A DNA stretch of 64,000 nt from Siphonodentalium dalli. Taxonomy: Eukaryota > Mollusca > Scaphopoda > Gadilida > Siphonodentaliidae. The notes under the pieces are model-generated. The model was not told the origin of the DNA and did no database searches. It saw only the letters and a list, made by a program, of their open reading frames with translations. Numbering within the stretch: the first letter of the stretch is position 1; every line of letters begins with the position of its first letter. Of this stretch, positions 1 through 12,728 are shown piece by piece. The stretch is taken from the NCBI GenBank assembly GCA_032622095.1, contig CP136064.1, positions 46,573,573 through 46,637,572 on the forward strand, given 5' to 3'. Both the position numbers and the translations under genes were made by a program.

Positions 1-749
1 GGCAAATAATGAATACAACAAATGCTGTACAACTTCACAAATTAGGAGAATTTATACGAGCCCTAACTACACTGCTTGGTTCACCGCTCACCCGACCACC
101 CCCATCCAATTCATAACTGTTTACTGGATAATTCATGCATGTATCACCAACGCCAGTTCCTTGATTCAAGATTATTAATATTTTGACCTCTTATGTCACA
201 TATATGTGTTTATATGAGCGAATACAAGATTTAGATTTAAAAGATTTAGATTAGACCAGTCTAAAAGCCGGGTATTAAAATATCTTCACGGCCCTGTGGA
301 TAAGCGTCATGACGACGGCCCTGGGCAGTCATGAACTAACGGCTATATAAACTACGAAATCTCTAAAGTTTGGAGCAGAAGCCTATTGCTTTACTTACAG
401 ATAAAGGAACGATATCGTCAGAAGTCGTCACCATTCTACACCCAATTATGAAGGAATTCAATGTAAGTTCATATAATCACACTCTGTAATAACTTATATG
501 ATGTTCGGTGCCACGTCCCGTTCTCGGTATTTATATGTCCCGTTCTCGGTGTGAATGTGTTCAACTCTGTGGAGTTTCAACAGAAATGGAGCGTACTTCA
601 AAGTATTTAATTTATTTCTCCACGTTATCAATCAGGCCAGATATTCCATCATATCGTTATCGATAAAAATGGAGCGTATATATATCGTGTTTATATGAAC
701 AAGTACACATCTATGGAATGTATATTCAAACACTGGATAAAGTCAAGAC
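1..749. other. AT-rich stretch, no gene seen
   Basis: No coding or RNA gene is recognisable. The only structure I see is a pair of 12-base direct repeats, CCCGTTCTCGGT, at 517-528 and 539-550. Confidence 0.4.
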
Positions 750-1189
750 AGGTACTCAATCCGATCAGACGGTCCCCATACCATCAATATACAACAACAA
801 CAACACCAGCAACAACAACATTTCTTTAAAAATACGCCTTTATTTATCAGAATCGATTTATTGCAACAAAATAATGCTAACAACTATCAACTATGGTATC
901 AAATTTCCCAAAACTTGTTATTTATCAACATTTTGTTCATCAAAATATGGCCGTATTATCACTTGATTTTGGAGTAATCCATCTTCATCCGCAATTTTTT
1001 CCGAGACCCTCCGTTTGACCACGTGTTTCTGGGCCACTTTTTATTACACATCTCGAGAAATAACAAACTTCAAAAATCGATATCTGATAACTGAGCTTTG
1101 ATGGGTGGGTCCTCGACTCGAATCAAATATTTGTTACACCGAAGCCAAAGAAATAGTAATTTAGGAGCGTCTGATCGGATTGAGTACCT
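750..1189. mobile_element. MITE with AGGTACTCAATCC termini (TTAA type)
   Basis: The left end reads AGGTACTCAATCCGATCAGA and the right end is its inverse, ending GGATTGAGTACCT and followed by TTAA at 1190-1193. The left TTAA is mutated (GAC before AGGTAC). A sister copy with both TTAA flanks intact lies at 38787-39201, and a decayed relative lies near 29330-29510. No transposase is encoded. The TTAA flank is the target duplication used by piggyBac-like elements, so that superfamily is the likely source of mobility (inference). Confidence 0.75.
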
Positions 1190-1956
1190 TTAAAGTGTCA
1201 TTATTTTATTTTATCGGCATCACCGCAAGATGATTTTCACATTTTGTTTCACGGTGTTAATCTGGCCCGCACGATTCAACACCCAACATATAAAAGTGGT
1301 ATTTGAAGAAGATTTGAACATTTATTTCAATCTAAAATTTACAACTCTGCAGCTCTCCATGGGTACGGAATATTTACAACGGTAGGGACTTTGATGTACA
1401 AATAGATGCTCAAATCTACATTTATGTGCTTGGTGTCGAATAGTGTAAGCATGGTTAAAGCCATCCAACAATAAAATGAGTGATAACCCTTGTGACCACG
1501 CCAATAAAAGAAAATAATGAAACTGTTTCCAGTGTTTTGTGCGACAGTTTTCTCATAATTACACGGTATCCGCGCTTCAAGTCAAGTCAAGCCAAATTGT
1601 TTATTCAAATAAACCACAATCGTGGTATAAACTCTGAAAAAAAGAAATAAAAAAATTATACAGAGGCGTCCCTGCAAGACAGATGTATGTAAGTTGTTAA
1701 CAGTTGCAAATAGATAATTAAGTAGCAATTAAACAAATTCGTCAAAAATAAATGTAAATATACCGGAAAGTGAAAATATAATATTCATAAATGCATTATA
1801 TACATGTTTATGGTTAGCAATAGGACTGCACATATGGCCGAATTGATAACGTTGAGAAATAATATAATTACTTTGAACGAACGAACGAATATTTTATTAT
1901 ATAGTGACATGTGTGAATAGTATATCAAACATATATATCACATACATGTGATAACA
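1190..1956. other. No gene seen; short simple repeats
   Basis: Contains a short CGAA-type microsatellite near 1878-1890 and nothing coding that I can support. Confidence 0.35.
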
Positions 1957-2597
1957 ATATGTACACGTATCACAGTAGCGATGGCATAGTAGGTGTGACA
2001 ATTGATTATGGTGGAGTTTGGTGACAATTGGTCCGTCATAATTCTGTGCCATAGCTATCCATGTCGCCCGCTGATTTTCCGCACAATGAGTCGACTGGAC
2101 CAATTAACCATTGCTTTTCACCAAGTTGATCTCTACTCATTACGTTTTGCTAAATTGTATTCACGACGATATATATAATTGCACGATAGAGCGTCCAGAA
2201 TTGTGTTTGACCATGGCCTGGTGGCAATTCCTCATTGACTCACATATCATTATTGTGGTACGTTTTTTATATGATCGCAATGCATGCATGTTTATCTACT
2301 TACATTAATTTCATTAGTAAGAACAATCATGGCTGTTAAGATGGGTTATTCATTAAGTTATCAAGTGGACTTGTGTGTTAGCATGCAAAATATAACACTG
2401 CGTGTTGAGTAAAGATCAACATCGACAAGCCTCATATATTTCTTTATTGCCTCAATCTGGGGAGAGCTTGGTAGACTCATTGTGCGAATTTTCAGAGGGC
2501 GACATGTCTTGCTATGGCATATTAATTATGACAACCAATTTTCACCATAATAAATTGTCACACCTACTATGCCATCGCTACTGTGGTACGTGTGTCC
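1957..2597. mobile_element. Foldback element with long diverged inverted arms
   Basis: The arm at about 1960-2145 recurs in inverse orientation at about 2403-2595. Shared blocks include CATAGTAGGTGTGACAATT against AATTGTCACACCTACTATG, and CACAATGAGTC against GACTCATTGTG. The spacer is about 250 bp and encodes nothing. The arms have diverged, so the insertion is old. I saw no clear target duplication. Confidence 0.6.
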
Positions 2598-3046
2598 GCA
2601 GCCAATGTCAAGGAAAACAAAAACAAACACACACACACCCGGTCAATGAGGCATATTAGTCACGTTAAACAAAATAATAAGGAACACCGTTGTGCAAAAC
2701 TGTAATTACTTTGAAGGACGCTCCATTTTGTGTTGAAATTCGGCAGCATTGAAAAAAATGGTCACCGAGAACTGGACATATAATTACTGAGAACGGAACA
2801 AATGTCAATTGAAGAAAACCCGACGTACTATGATTTGAAGATTCTCCATTCGATTTAGAGAACTTCCAAGTCACAAAGCAGTTTCAAAGTGATAAGTTTA
2901 TTTCCAATATCATAAATTGTTTTAACAACGAAGCCCTTTATGTTGTATGTTTCTAAAAATGAGACCATTAAAGACATATTAAGTGCTTATTTCACTACTT
3001 CAAACTGAAAATTTACGACCATTTGAAGAATGCATTATTAAACTAG
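2598..3046. other. No gene seen
   Basis: AT-rich sequence with a short CA-rich run near 2620-2640. Short open frames on both strands show no domain or splice context. Confidence 0.35.
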
Positions 3047-3050
3047 TTAA

Positions 3051-3486
3051 AGGCACGGGTTGCCTTCGTTATAGGTTGTTGTAATTTAAAATTAACAGTT
3101 AAAAAATTATGAAAAATTTCCTCAAGAATATACTAATAATATACTATAATGATAGTGTGAATGAGTGGCGAGGATTAATGAGCGCTATACCGGTATTTTG
3201 TAAATATTTTGGTGGACCTTTCTAACCAAAGTTCACTTAGTGGTGTCTTCCCGATGTTGAGTGCTTTGCTTATCGCATACTCGTTACATACCATTTGTTT
3301 ACATAACATGGAGTTTGTTTACATAACACAGAGTACTAACATGGCAATAACATGCAATTTAATAGAATATTATGATTGCTATAAGAACAAAGTTTGTCTA
3401 TAATACAATATTCTTTCTGTTTATGATTATTTTAACGGATGTGCCTATTTTAATAGCAATACAGACAACCAACGCTTACCGTATCT
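3051..3486. mobile_element. MITE, TTAA-AGGCACGG family
   Basis: Flanked by TTAA at 3047-3050 and 3487-3490. The left end reads AGGCACGGGTTGCC and the right end is the diverged inverse (CGTATCT). Interior blocks with GTTTACATAACA and the TTCTTTCTGTTTATG motif match the elements at 10903-12101 and 55899-56393, so all belong to one family. The short frames inside are not genes. Confidence 0.75.
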
Positions 3487-3490
3487 TTAA

Positions 3491-3994
3491 TATTATCAAA
3501 ACGTTCAACAACATCGACAGTGCCCTATCGTATAGCACGACGTCTGCACCAAAATCTATACAGACAGTCGTTTATTTGTTCGGGTCACAGATAATCGAGC
3601 GAGAATGATTTCTTCAACGAGGGTCACTTTATTTATTTTATATGAAAGTAGCTGGAGTACCCGGTGTTGCCTTCAAAAATTTAAATGAATTACTAGTCAC
3701 ATGAGGTAAACACCACCTATTGTATGACAGTATATCGCGATAAAGTTACATCTCTCTTTTAAATTTATAATAACCACCCAGTATTGCTAATTATTAGTGT
3801 TCCTGTAAGTCATCTGAAGTCAACGGCACCTATCTCGTGACACACACCGTACCAATTGACCCCTGTGTACAAATGTTCAGCACTGGTGTCCAGCCGTTTG
3901 GTCGCCCATTGGCCGACATATAAACAAACCAAATTGTGTTTCATTAATATCTATAATGGTGTTGTGTTCTGCCGATTTTGATGCAACCTTTTTC
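3491..3994. other. No gene seen
   Basis: About 500 bp between two mobile elements without recognisable coding, RNA or repeat content. Confidence 0.35.
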
Positions 3995-6602
3995 GGTGTG
4001 ACTAATTACTGCCAGGGCAAGCCCGGACACGCCCGGGCAAGCCCGGTGGGCCCGGGCAGCCACATGGGCCCGCGGACAGTGTAATGTGATGGCTTATGGT
4101 AGTAGGATACAAAATGAGCATAGATTGTGAAAATTGACTTGCTGTGTCATCCACCGGCGGGTGTATTAACCCTTCAAATGCCGATATTGACTAAAAGAAT
4201 CAGGGAGAGTCCGGGCACACAGGGACCCGATCAGATTATATATTGATGACTAATGGTAGCGAGGCACTTACTAAAGGTATACTTTGAAGATTGACTCGCC
4301 ATCTCGTTCACGACCGGCTTCATTAACCCCTTAAATAACGGTACGCACCAGAAGAACACAGGAGAGGCCGGGCCAGCCAGGACAGCCCCATGGGCCCATG
4401 GACAACATAATATGATGCATTATGGTAGTGGGATACATACTAAGTATAGTTTGCGAACGTTTATTTGCTGTGTCATACACGGTTGGTTTTTATTAACCCT
4501 TTAAATTCCGATATTGGCTAAATAGTGGAATAGACTAGTAAATTTATTTTTCACTTTATCATGACTAAAGTATGAAATTTTGCACATATGTACACATTCA
4601 CATACTAATTGATATTAGGTTTGGAACCACGCTGCAATTTCACTTTAACCCCTCTTTTAAGGGATGTCCCAAATTTAAAGAGCGTTTCATAATTATATAA
4701 TTTACTAAATGTCGCAATTACTCTTACCATGGAATATGCAATTAAAATTTAGGCATATGCAGCAAGTATGACTCTGCGATATATATTTAGACATTTGAAG
4801 GCCAAAATTGGAAACCCCCGTCCAAGATGGCCCTCAAAATGGCAGCCGTGAATGACATTTTTTCACTAATATATCCTATACATGGCCAGAATCCCACAAG
4901 AAGTTTTCGGAAAAATAACATTCTGCATCATTTAAAATTGACTTGTCATGCCCCATGAGGTAAAGGGACAACGAAAATATAATATTTAGTTGCCAGTTGA
5001 TTAATTAGCATGCTTAATAACAAAGTGAATCACAATTTGCTACATTTACAGAAGAGTAGAGAATAATGTTCGGGATATATGTGAAAATATCAACTTTTCT
5101 ATCAAATTTTGTGGACATTTTGCAAGCAATCTTGAGTATTTTAAAAAAACTCCACCTCAATGTGATGTATTTAAGACGGATTAAATCAATAAATACCAAA
5201 GATAGTTCCAAATAGTCCAAGCCTGATAAGTTAGAATTTTTAGAGAAAATTCCAATATTTTGGTAATGTAATCGTAACACTTAAGTTAACGAAGATGCAT
5301 CATAAATATTAGTATTCAATGTATGTACGACAAAATGTCCAATTTTATACATCAACCACAACTTTTTACAAGCGATTGAATGGCACACTGGGACCATATT
5401 TTCCATATATTGGCCGCCATTTTGACAGCCATTTTTAGCCAAAATGACAATTTTGATTCCATTGGGTTAATATTGTCAAAATTAATGGTATGCATCACTT
5501 ATATTGTGCAGTTATGCTCATTTCTTGTTCAAATGTGACTAGGATAAAATTTATGATTTTTGGTGAAATTTTATACTGAATTCTGTAAAAATCGATTTTT
5601 TAAAAGGATTTCAAGGGGATGGAACCCCACGAATGACATATTTCATTGTTACAATGATCAGTTAACATGTACATCACAAAATAAAGTCAAATTCTCAACC
5701 AGTTCCACAAAGCTGAAACTGATATAGAATATATTAATGAAAAAATGTCAAATTTTCCCCTTACGGCTGCCATTTTGATAGCCATCTTGGACAGTGGGGG
5801 TTCCTATTTTGGTTTTCAAATGTATCAATATATCTCGCAGAGTTATTCTTACTGTATACGCCTAATTTTATATTGCACATTCCATGGTAAGAGTAATTGC
5901 GACATTTAGTAAATTATATAATTACGAAACGCTCTTTAAATTCGGGAAATCCCTTACAAGAAGGGTTAAAGTGAAAGTTCAGCGTGGTTCCACACATAAT
6001 ATCAATTAGTATGTACATATGTGCAAAATTTCATACTTTAGTCATAAAGTGAACAATTTTGTTACTAGTCTATTCCACTATTTAGCCAATATCGGAATTT
6101 AAAGGGTTAATAAAACGGGCGGTTGATGAGACAGCAAATACACGTTCGCAACCTATACTTAGTATGTATCCCACTATCATAAGTCATCATATTATGTTGT
6201 CCATGGGCCCATGGGGCTGCCCGGGCTTGCCCGGGCTCTCATGTGTTCTTCTGGTGCATATAATCATTTAAGGGGTTAATGAAGCCGGTCGTGAACGAGA
6301 TGGCGTGTCAATCTTTAGTATACCTTTAGTAAGTGCCTCGATACCATTAGTCATCAATATATAATCTGATCGGGTCCCTATGTGCCCGGACTCTCCTAGG
6401 TTCCTTTAGTCAATATCGGCATATAAAGGGTTAATAAACCCGCCAAGTCAATTGTCATAATCTATGCTTATTATGTATCATACTACCATAAGCCATCACA
6501 TTACACTGTCCGCGGACCCATGGGGCCGCCCGGGCTCGCCCGGGCTTGACCGTACGTGTCCGGCCGTGTCCGGGCTTGCCCGGGCAGTAATTAGTCACAC
6601 CC
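3995..6602. mobile_element. 2.6-kb foldback element with CCCGGGC-rich ends
   Basis: The left end reads GGTGTGACTAATTACTGCC and the right end is its exact inverse (GGCAGTAATTAGTCACACC). Just inside each end is a cluster of CCCGGGC/CCCGGAC motifs. Almost the whole element is one imperfect palindrome; for example the blocks near 4200-4330, 4500-4690 and 4800-4860 recur inverted near 6290-6400, 5880-6070 and 5760-5830. Its termini match the element at 33384-35858. The 10-base flanks (AACCTTTTTC and CACATTTTTG) agree at 7 positions, compatible with a decayed target duplication. Long arms with 9-10-bp duplications recall Mutator-like foldback elements (inference). No transposase is present. Confidence 0.8.
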
Positions 6603-7958
6603 ACATTTTTGATATACATAAATTGAAGAAGATAATTTGCTGTGAGTCTCAATGTTAATGCTTCAAATGACTTTAATTCTTTAGACATGATACTCTCAAA
6701 CATTAAATCAGTTTTTCAAATGCACGTACAGTCCGTATAACTATTTAGTCCGTGTGTCCACCTGGTTAGACCACGTGACCTAACTTTACTATTTGCATCA
6801 CATTTCAGTTAATACTGGTTATCATAGTATTGTGCAGTCTGCATCTCACGACCGGACGCCATACTATCGACCAAGAATTGCAAGATGTTCTCGATAAACA
6901 TGAAGGTAAGAATGGCATGTTATATATGTATATATCGGGGGGGGGGGGGGGTCGGAAATAATTTTCAGGCACGTATGGCATTTTTTCCCTTTCGATCATT
7001 TTTTGTACCCACCCACCCCCACCACCAATTGTTTTTCCGTTTTCGGCAGTTTTTTCCGACCATTTTTTAACACCCACCCCCCTTTTAACACTAAAACAGA
7101 GATTTGCGGGGGAAAATTCACTGTAAACAGCTGTATATGAATTTTGTGCATACTATTTATCATGGATGTTAACATGGACATGTAAATAGGAATGAGTCAT
7201 TTTGAGGTCATTCGGCCAAAAAAACATGGCTGCCAGCGGCCATCTTGGATTTCAAAATTTGCAACAAGATACAACACGATAACTGCCTGCAGTCAGTTTA
7301 CCAGTTATAGAATTACATTATTTCTCTCATTCAAAGTGGTTTTGAAGCCCAACTCATTGCCAAAACACTACAAAAACAAGCAGAAAATTTATTTTTTAGT
7401 TGCGGAAAAAATTGCTTGTTGGTGGCTTAGACCACCCACCCACCCCGGTATACGTGCCGGAAATCCCCCCCTGTATATATCGGATAAACCGAAAAACCGC
7501 AAAGGCCGCGCATGGCAAATTTGCTTGCGCCGAGTTGATTCTTGACCGAATGCAGAGAAAATTGTCTAACGTAAAACCCACCTATCGAACTGCCATTTGG
7601 AGCCAACTATCCATTTGGTTTGGCCTACAACTTTGTCTTGATTACATGAGTATAGGCCCACAATTCAGCATGGACAGTTATTGCTGTCCAAGGTGAAAAG
7701 TAACACGTTTAAATTATATTTAATTAGAATCCGGACTCGCCAGTTGAGGGACGTTTCCTTCGAAGTTTGCCCTTGCGCTGTGTATTCGGCTGGTATCAGC
7801 TCTATATTTCTGTCCAATTTATTTGTTTATTTTGCTTTCTTGATTTAAAGATACCCCATCCAATTCGACATCAACTTAACATCCCATAAGACATTTATCA
7901 GGCAACAAAACATAAAAAATAATGGCAATAGACGATGGTCGTTAGGGCCTATACATAT
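6603..7958. other. No gene; G-run and degenerate inverted repeat
   Basis: Contains a long G run near 6937-6951. A weak inverted relation links about 6921-7080 (GTATATATCGGGG, CAGGCACGTATGG, CACCCACCCC) with about 7370-7490. Nothing in the short frames resembles a protein domain. Confidence 0.4.
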
Positions 7959-8415
7959 GTGACCCGCCATATCAAATCCAGTCGTAAGTCGGGATTTTTT
8001 ACCCTGTGCCAATGCATTCTCTTATATATGCGAGTCGACCATAGGTCGCCTCGCATATATAAGAGAATGCATTGGCCTAACAATTTTTTATCATTTTGTT
8101 TAAATAAATGTTTCTGACAATTTTTAGGACATAAAATAAAAAAACATCCATTACCCTGCAGGGAGCCCCACACATATATAGAAGCATATAGAAGAGTGTC
8201 GTCTGCTCATGTTTGTCTGGGGCTCTGTATGTGTGAAATTATAAAATTGTTAAAGAATACAAGAAAAAATTATTAAAATTGTAAAAAATTGTTAGGCCAA
8301 TGCATTCTCTTATATATGCGAGGCGACCTATGGTCGTTTCGCATATATAAGAGAATGCATTGGCACAGGGTAAAACAAATCCCGACTTACGACTGGATTT
8401 GATATGGCGGGTCAC
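7959..8415. mobile_element. Double-hairpin element, copy A
   Basis: Outer inverted ends begin GTGACCCGCCATATC and end with the inverse. Each end carries one 69-bp near-perfect palindrome (8008-8076 and 8296-8364) whose stem starts GCCAATGCATTCTC and whose tip is a 3-base loop. The two palindromes are mirror copies of each other, so the element is an inverted repeat made of inverted repeats. The spacer of about 220 bp has no coding capacity. Same family as copies B-E. Confidence 0.85.
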
Positions 8416-9299
8416 CATCACCAATACAGCGCCACACGAAACATCCAAAATAGTGCGATCAGAATGAGCATAAATAGCTTATTTTCGAAAGAGCTCTTCA
8501 ATTTTCATCTTTGGTTGGTAATGAAGTAAAAACGCTCTTTATAAAATGTGATTTTTCGAATATTCTGGCGTCGAAGAATACGAAACCTGGTAAAACTCAT
8601 TATTCAGAAGTCTAACGACACAAGAATCTTTCATAAATGGGTTTACTGATTTGTTCTCCCATTGTTGTCTGATGTAGAATACGTAAGAATAGAAGTGTTA
8701 TAGTGTCTAATCGTATGGGGTTTATTGAATTTCCAATTATTATCTGAAAGAAACTTATTAGCTTGAATTCTAAGTGTCATCCCTTGACGTATAGTTTATA
8801 CACAGGGACGTGGCTAGATGTGACTCAGATCAGTATGACAATTTAATTTTGCACACCCACCCCCTTCGGGTTAGATGTTTCAAACTGAATGGTATCCTAA
8901 AATTTCCAGTTATCGAACAAATTGTTGGCAAATTCTCATCAGTCCATCGCATATGCACCATTCCCACCCCCCCCACCACGATGACCTTACATATACATTT
9001 AGTGTAAACAATATTTTATTATCAAGAATAGCACATATACTACATAATATACACTCTTATAACTAATGTGTAGAAATAGTCCGGTCGCCAACCCCCCGAA
9101 ATTCACGGATGCGTGTTTTGGCGTATAAAGTTTTTTTCTCTGCGGATTTTGTTAATTCAGTCATCCGACATCAATATTTTATCGGCTGGCCATCTGTCAG
9201 CCTTGAGCAATTTTTTTCATAGCGACCTAAAAAGTATACACCCCCCCCCAATTTTTTCCCAGACTTGAAACCAGTTACTTGGAATTTGTTGCAAATTCA
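8416..9299. other. No gene seen
   Basis: AT-rich sequence with C-rich patches near 8855, 8970 and 9240. Frames at 8810-9066 have no domain features. Confidence 0.35.
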
Positions 9300-10400
9300 C
9301 ATGACTAATCTGGAAAATGTATATATTTTCATTAAGCTAAGACATAATGACACTATTTCGTGCCAAAATTGAAACTCACCATCCAAGATGGCTACCAAAA
9401 TGGCCACCGGAAGTTAAAATATCTTCTAGATCAGTTCATGCTGTTTGGAACTGGTTGAGTAATATGACTTTATTTTGTATTTTGTATTTTAACTGATCAT
9501 TGGATCAATTAAATATGCAATTATTGGGGTCCTACCCGCTTGTGATCCCTCAAAAATTCGATTTTACAGAACACGGTATAAAATTTCACAAAAAATCACA
9601 ACTCGGATTCTAGTCATATTTCAACAAGAAATGAACAGAAGGTTGCAATTAAGTAAGGCATACTATTACCTATGAATATTCCAACTAAGTGAAACCACAA
9701 TTCTTACTTTGGCTCAAGATGGCTGCCAAAATGGCCGCCAAAATATGGAAAATGGTAAATATTGCCCTAGGGTGTCCTGCAATCGCTTACAAGTTGTGGT
9801 TGATGTACAAAATGGGCTATTATGCCCTCTATACATTGAATACTAACATGTCTGCTGCATCATGGTTAATTGTTACTGTTGTTATCACTGACATCACCAA
9901 TTGGACTTTTCTCACAAAAACTTGACATAAATATCGGCAAAAATTAACTTTTCTGGTTTGGACAATTTTTTCTAGTAATATTGTAACTATCATTGAATTG
10001 AAAGGTGTGTATTGTATTGGTCTATCTTAAATGTGTCACACTACGGTGTTTATAGAACAAATTGCTCGAGATGGCTTCCAAAATGGCAACCAAATTGGTA
10101 ATAAGTTATTGTTTTACATATATCATTATAACATTATATATATATAATTATTCTCTGCGTTATCCGAAAATGTAGCAAATTGTGACCCATTTGGTTATTA
10201 TATGTGTTAGTTAATTAACTGACAATTAAATGTTCTATTATGGCTGAACCAGTTCCGTATGGGGCATGACAAATTCATTTTAAATTATGGAATTTTGCGG
10301 AGAACTTCTTTTGTGATTCTGACCATATTATTGGAAGGAAATGGGCAGAACTTTGAGACGGAACTGAGATGAACCATAATATATGACTCTTCTGGTCTAT
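9300..10400. repeat. Degenerate relative of the 3995-6602 foldback interior
   Basis: Recurrent blocks such as CAAGATGGCTGCCAAAATGG and AACTGGTTGAGTAATATGAC match, on one strand or the other, the interior of the element at 3995-6602 (for example near 4825, 5415, 5690 and 5770). No element ends are visible, so this is a fragment. The 78-codon frame at 9689-9925 lies wholly in this repeat and is not a gene. Confidence 0.6.
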
Positions 10401-10439
10401 TATGATAAAAAAATATCAACTGGATACAGGATGGATGCC

Positions 10440-10640
10440 AATATGGTAGCCAGGGAGTTACTCTGTGAGCATAGGTGAGGTGAATAGGTATACATGGAGT
10501 TAGTGTATGTCATGAATGATGTGAATATGCATACAATGAGTGACTATATGGCTATGAGTGTGTTGTCCATAGTGAGATGTATAGGTATACAGGGAGAGGT
10601 CATGGTCAGGTGTGTGGTGAATCGGTATGAACGGAGTTGA
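10440..10640. repeat. Degenerate short tandem repeat
   Basis: Loose repetition of GGTGAATAGGTATACATGGAG-like words. The units are too diverged for me to fix a period. Confidence 0.4.
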
Positions 10641-11120
10641 CTGTATGGTGTACCCCGCTCGACAAAACAATGGGGCTGAAACTCGTCCTGTGTCACGTGA
10701 ACCTTCTGTGTATATTCTCTTTATGTTTACGTTGTAATTCTGGAGACACTACAGATATATTATAAGCACATCACAATAAGGAATTTCCACCTGACAGATT
10801 GTACTGTATCCCAAGACCCTCTAGACCGATCGTTGTGAACGTTTACATGCCTAGTAAGTATCATAAGACCGTACTGCGATATGTTTATTTTTAAACTGTT
10901 AAAGGTACGGTTGGCCTTGGCGGTGGGTATCCTGTGAAAATATTTCCACCCGTCAAAAACCGCCACAAACAGAAAGAACATCAAAATGTAGAATACTTTG
11001 TCCTTATACAAATAAGAAATATCACATAAACAGTATGTTATTGTGATATATTTACATACACCTGATATCTCTTCCGATTTCCCCATAGCGTTACGGTAGA
11101 CACACCCCCTTATTCAATGC

Positions 11121-11181
11121 GTTCATAAACCTATGAACGTAACGTGACATCACTTTCAATGTCGTTCATAGGTTTATGAAC
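11121..11181. repeat. Paired palindromes GTTCATA-TATGAAC
   Basis: GTTCATAAACCTATGAACG at 11121-11139 and its inverse at 11163-11181 are each palindromic and together form a larger hairpin. A tandem pair of GGAAATCACCGGGGATTGTC follows near 11193-11232. Both sit in the insertion inside the MITE at 10903-12101. No function can be assigned. Confidence 0.6.
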
Positions 11182-11606
11182 ACATTGGTCCCGGAAATCA
11201 CCGGGGATTGTCGGAAATCACCGGGGATTGTCGAACATTACCGACTGCTTGAGTATCTAGTCAGCCAATACGCAAAGGATTTGATAGCAAACAATATGTA
11301 ATCGAGGTTCACGATCGAATGGCTAGTGGCATCAAATCGTGAGCACGGGTGGCACGACTATCAGAATGTTGGTTATCATATAATCCCATATCCCATAATA
11401 TGTCAAATATAGCGAATTATCGAAATATGAAATACAACGAAAAATCGAAATAGGAAAATACAGCGAAATATAGAGCGAAATATAGAAATAGGAAATTATT
11501 TTTATAAACGAAATAACGGAGATATTTGAAAAAGTGTTTTTGACGAAATAACGGACATATTTGGAGAAGTGTTTTAAAGAGCGTAAGTATATAAATATAA
11601 ATAATA

Positions 11607-11745
11607 AAAGGCGGATTCAACGTGGTCATGAGTTTTTGACCGCGATAAAAAATCAGCAAACTCCGCATGAACCCCTTCGGGGTTCATGCAGTTTGGTGAA
11701 TGTTTCTCGCGGTCAAAATCCCATGACCACATTAAAACCGCCGTT
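11607..11745. repeat. 139-bp palindrome with a CCCCTTCGGGG tip
   Basis: The left arm carries AAGGCGG, CGTGGTCATG and TTTTGACCGCGA. The right arm carries the inverses TCGCGGTCAAAA, CATGACCAC and CCGCC. The centre, 11671-11685, is a perfect hairpin with a TTCG-type tip. Upstream, CGAAATAACGGAGATATTTG-like blocks repeat at about 11509 and 11543; the same word bounds the element at 26511-27252. Confidence 0.65.
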
Positions 11746-12250
11746 CATTTCTTATATGTTTGACCATTGTTATGTAAACAAAAGCATAAAAAGTTACTTT
11801 TCTGGTGTTTGTTTATATTATGATGGTAAACATAAAGAGCGTTCTTTGTTGGTGAATTCCTGATATGGGATTATAAAGAGCGTTATGCCATTTGTGTGTG
11901 ATTAGCCAGTAGCATTGTGCTGTCTTCTGTAACACAATCAGGCTCTTGCTTAGGTAAAATATAGTAGATCTTTATGGTAACATGGTGTTTACGCGATGGT
12001 CATGGTATCTATGAACGAAACTGTATGCGTTTTTATGTTTTTCTGTTTACGGTGTTTGGAACAAATATGAATATTTTCGACAATTACGGCATCCCGTGCC
12101 TTTAACACTTACGTACAGATGATCTTACATAATTAGATTACTTTAATGTATATATTTTATCGCACGTGTTGTACCAACATTAATTTCGTAAACCGTTTTA
12201 TAACACGCATGTTGTGTTACGGTAAAATAATATAAACGATTATTATTAAA

Positions 12251-12666
12251 TCTACTATATATTTTGAGAACTCCGTATATATATATATATATATATGTGT
12301 ATATATGTGTGTGTATATATACTTTATAGAATCGAAAACGGCTGCACCGATCGAGACCAAACTTCCCATCTAAGGATAAAAACCCACGGGAATGGTCGTC
12401 GCGCCGTAAATCGGGTCAAATTGAAAACAAAAAATTAAATTAAAAAATTAAAAAGGCACAATTAACTCATTGAAAAACAAAAAATTAAATAAAAAAATTA
12501 ATTAACAAAATTAATTAAAAAACCAGTAAATTAAAACAGCACAATTAACTCATTGAAAAACACAAAATTAAATAAAAAAATTAATTAAAAAAATTAATTG
12601 AAAAAACTCATTAAAAAAATTGTCATGTTTCTGACGATTGCCGCCAGTGGCGGACTAACCTGATAG
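12251..12666 (+). mobile_element. Helitron-like non-autonomous element 1
   Basis: Starts TCTACTATATATTTTGAGA after an A. It ends about 10 bases after a hairpin, GCCGCCAGTGGCGG, with a diverged terminus GATAG directly before the next TC start. A TC 5' end and a 3' hairpin followed by CTRR-T are Helitron hallmarks (established knowledge). The interior has a TA microsatellite near 12276-12300 and AT-rich repeats. No Rep/helicase coding is present. Confidence 0.65.
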
Positions 12667-12691
12667 TCTACTATGTATTTTGAGAACTCCG

Positions 12692-12728
<37 letters not shown>

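Larger units (their letters stand above)
10903..12101. mobile_element. MITE, TTAA-AGGTACGG family, split by insertions
   Basis: TTAA flanks lie at 10899-10902 and 12102-12105. The ends read AGGTACGGTTGGCCTTGG and, inverted, GCATCCCGTGCCT. Both ends and the inner blocks match the intact 495-bp copy at 55899-56393 in reverse orientation. Roughly 11050-11755 is foreign to that copy and is therefore inserted sequence, described in the next two entries. Confidence 0.8.
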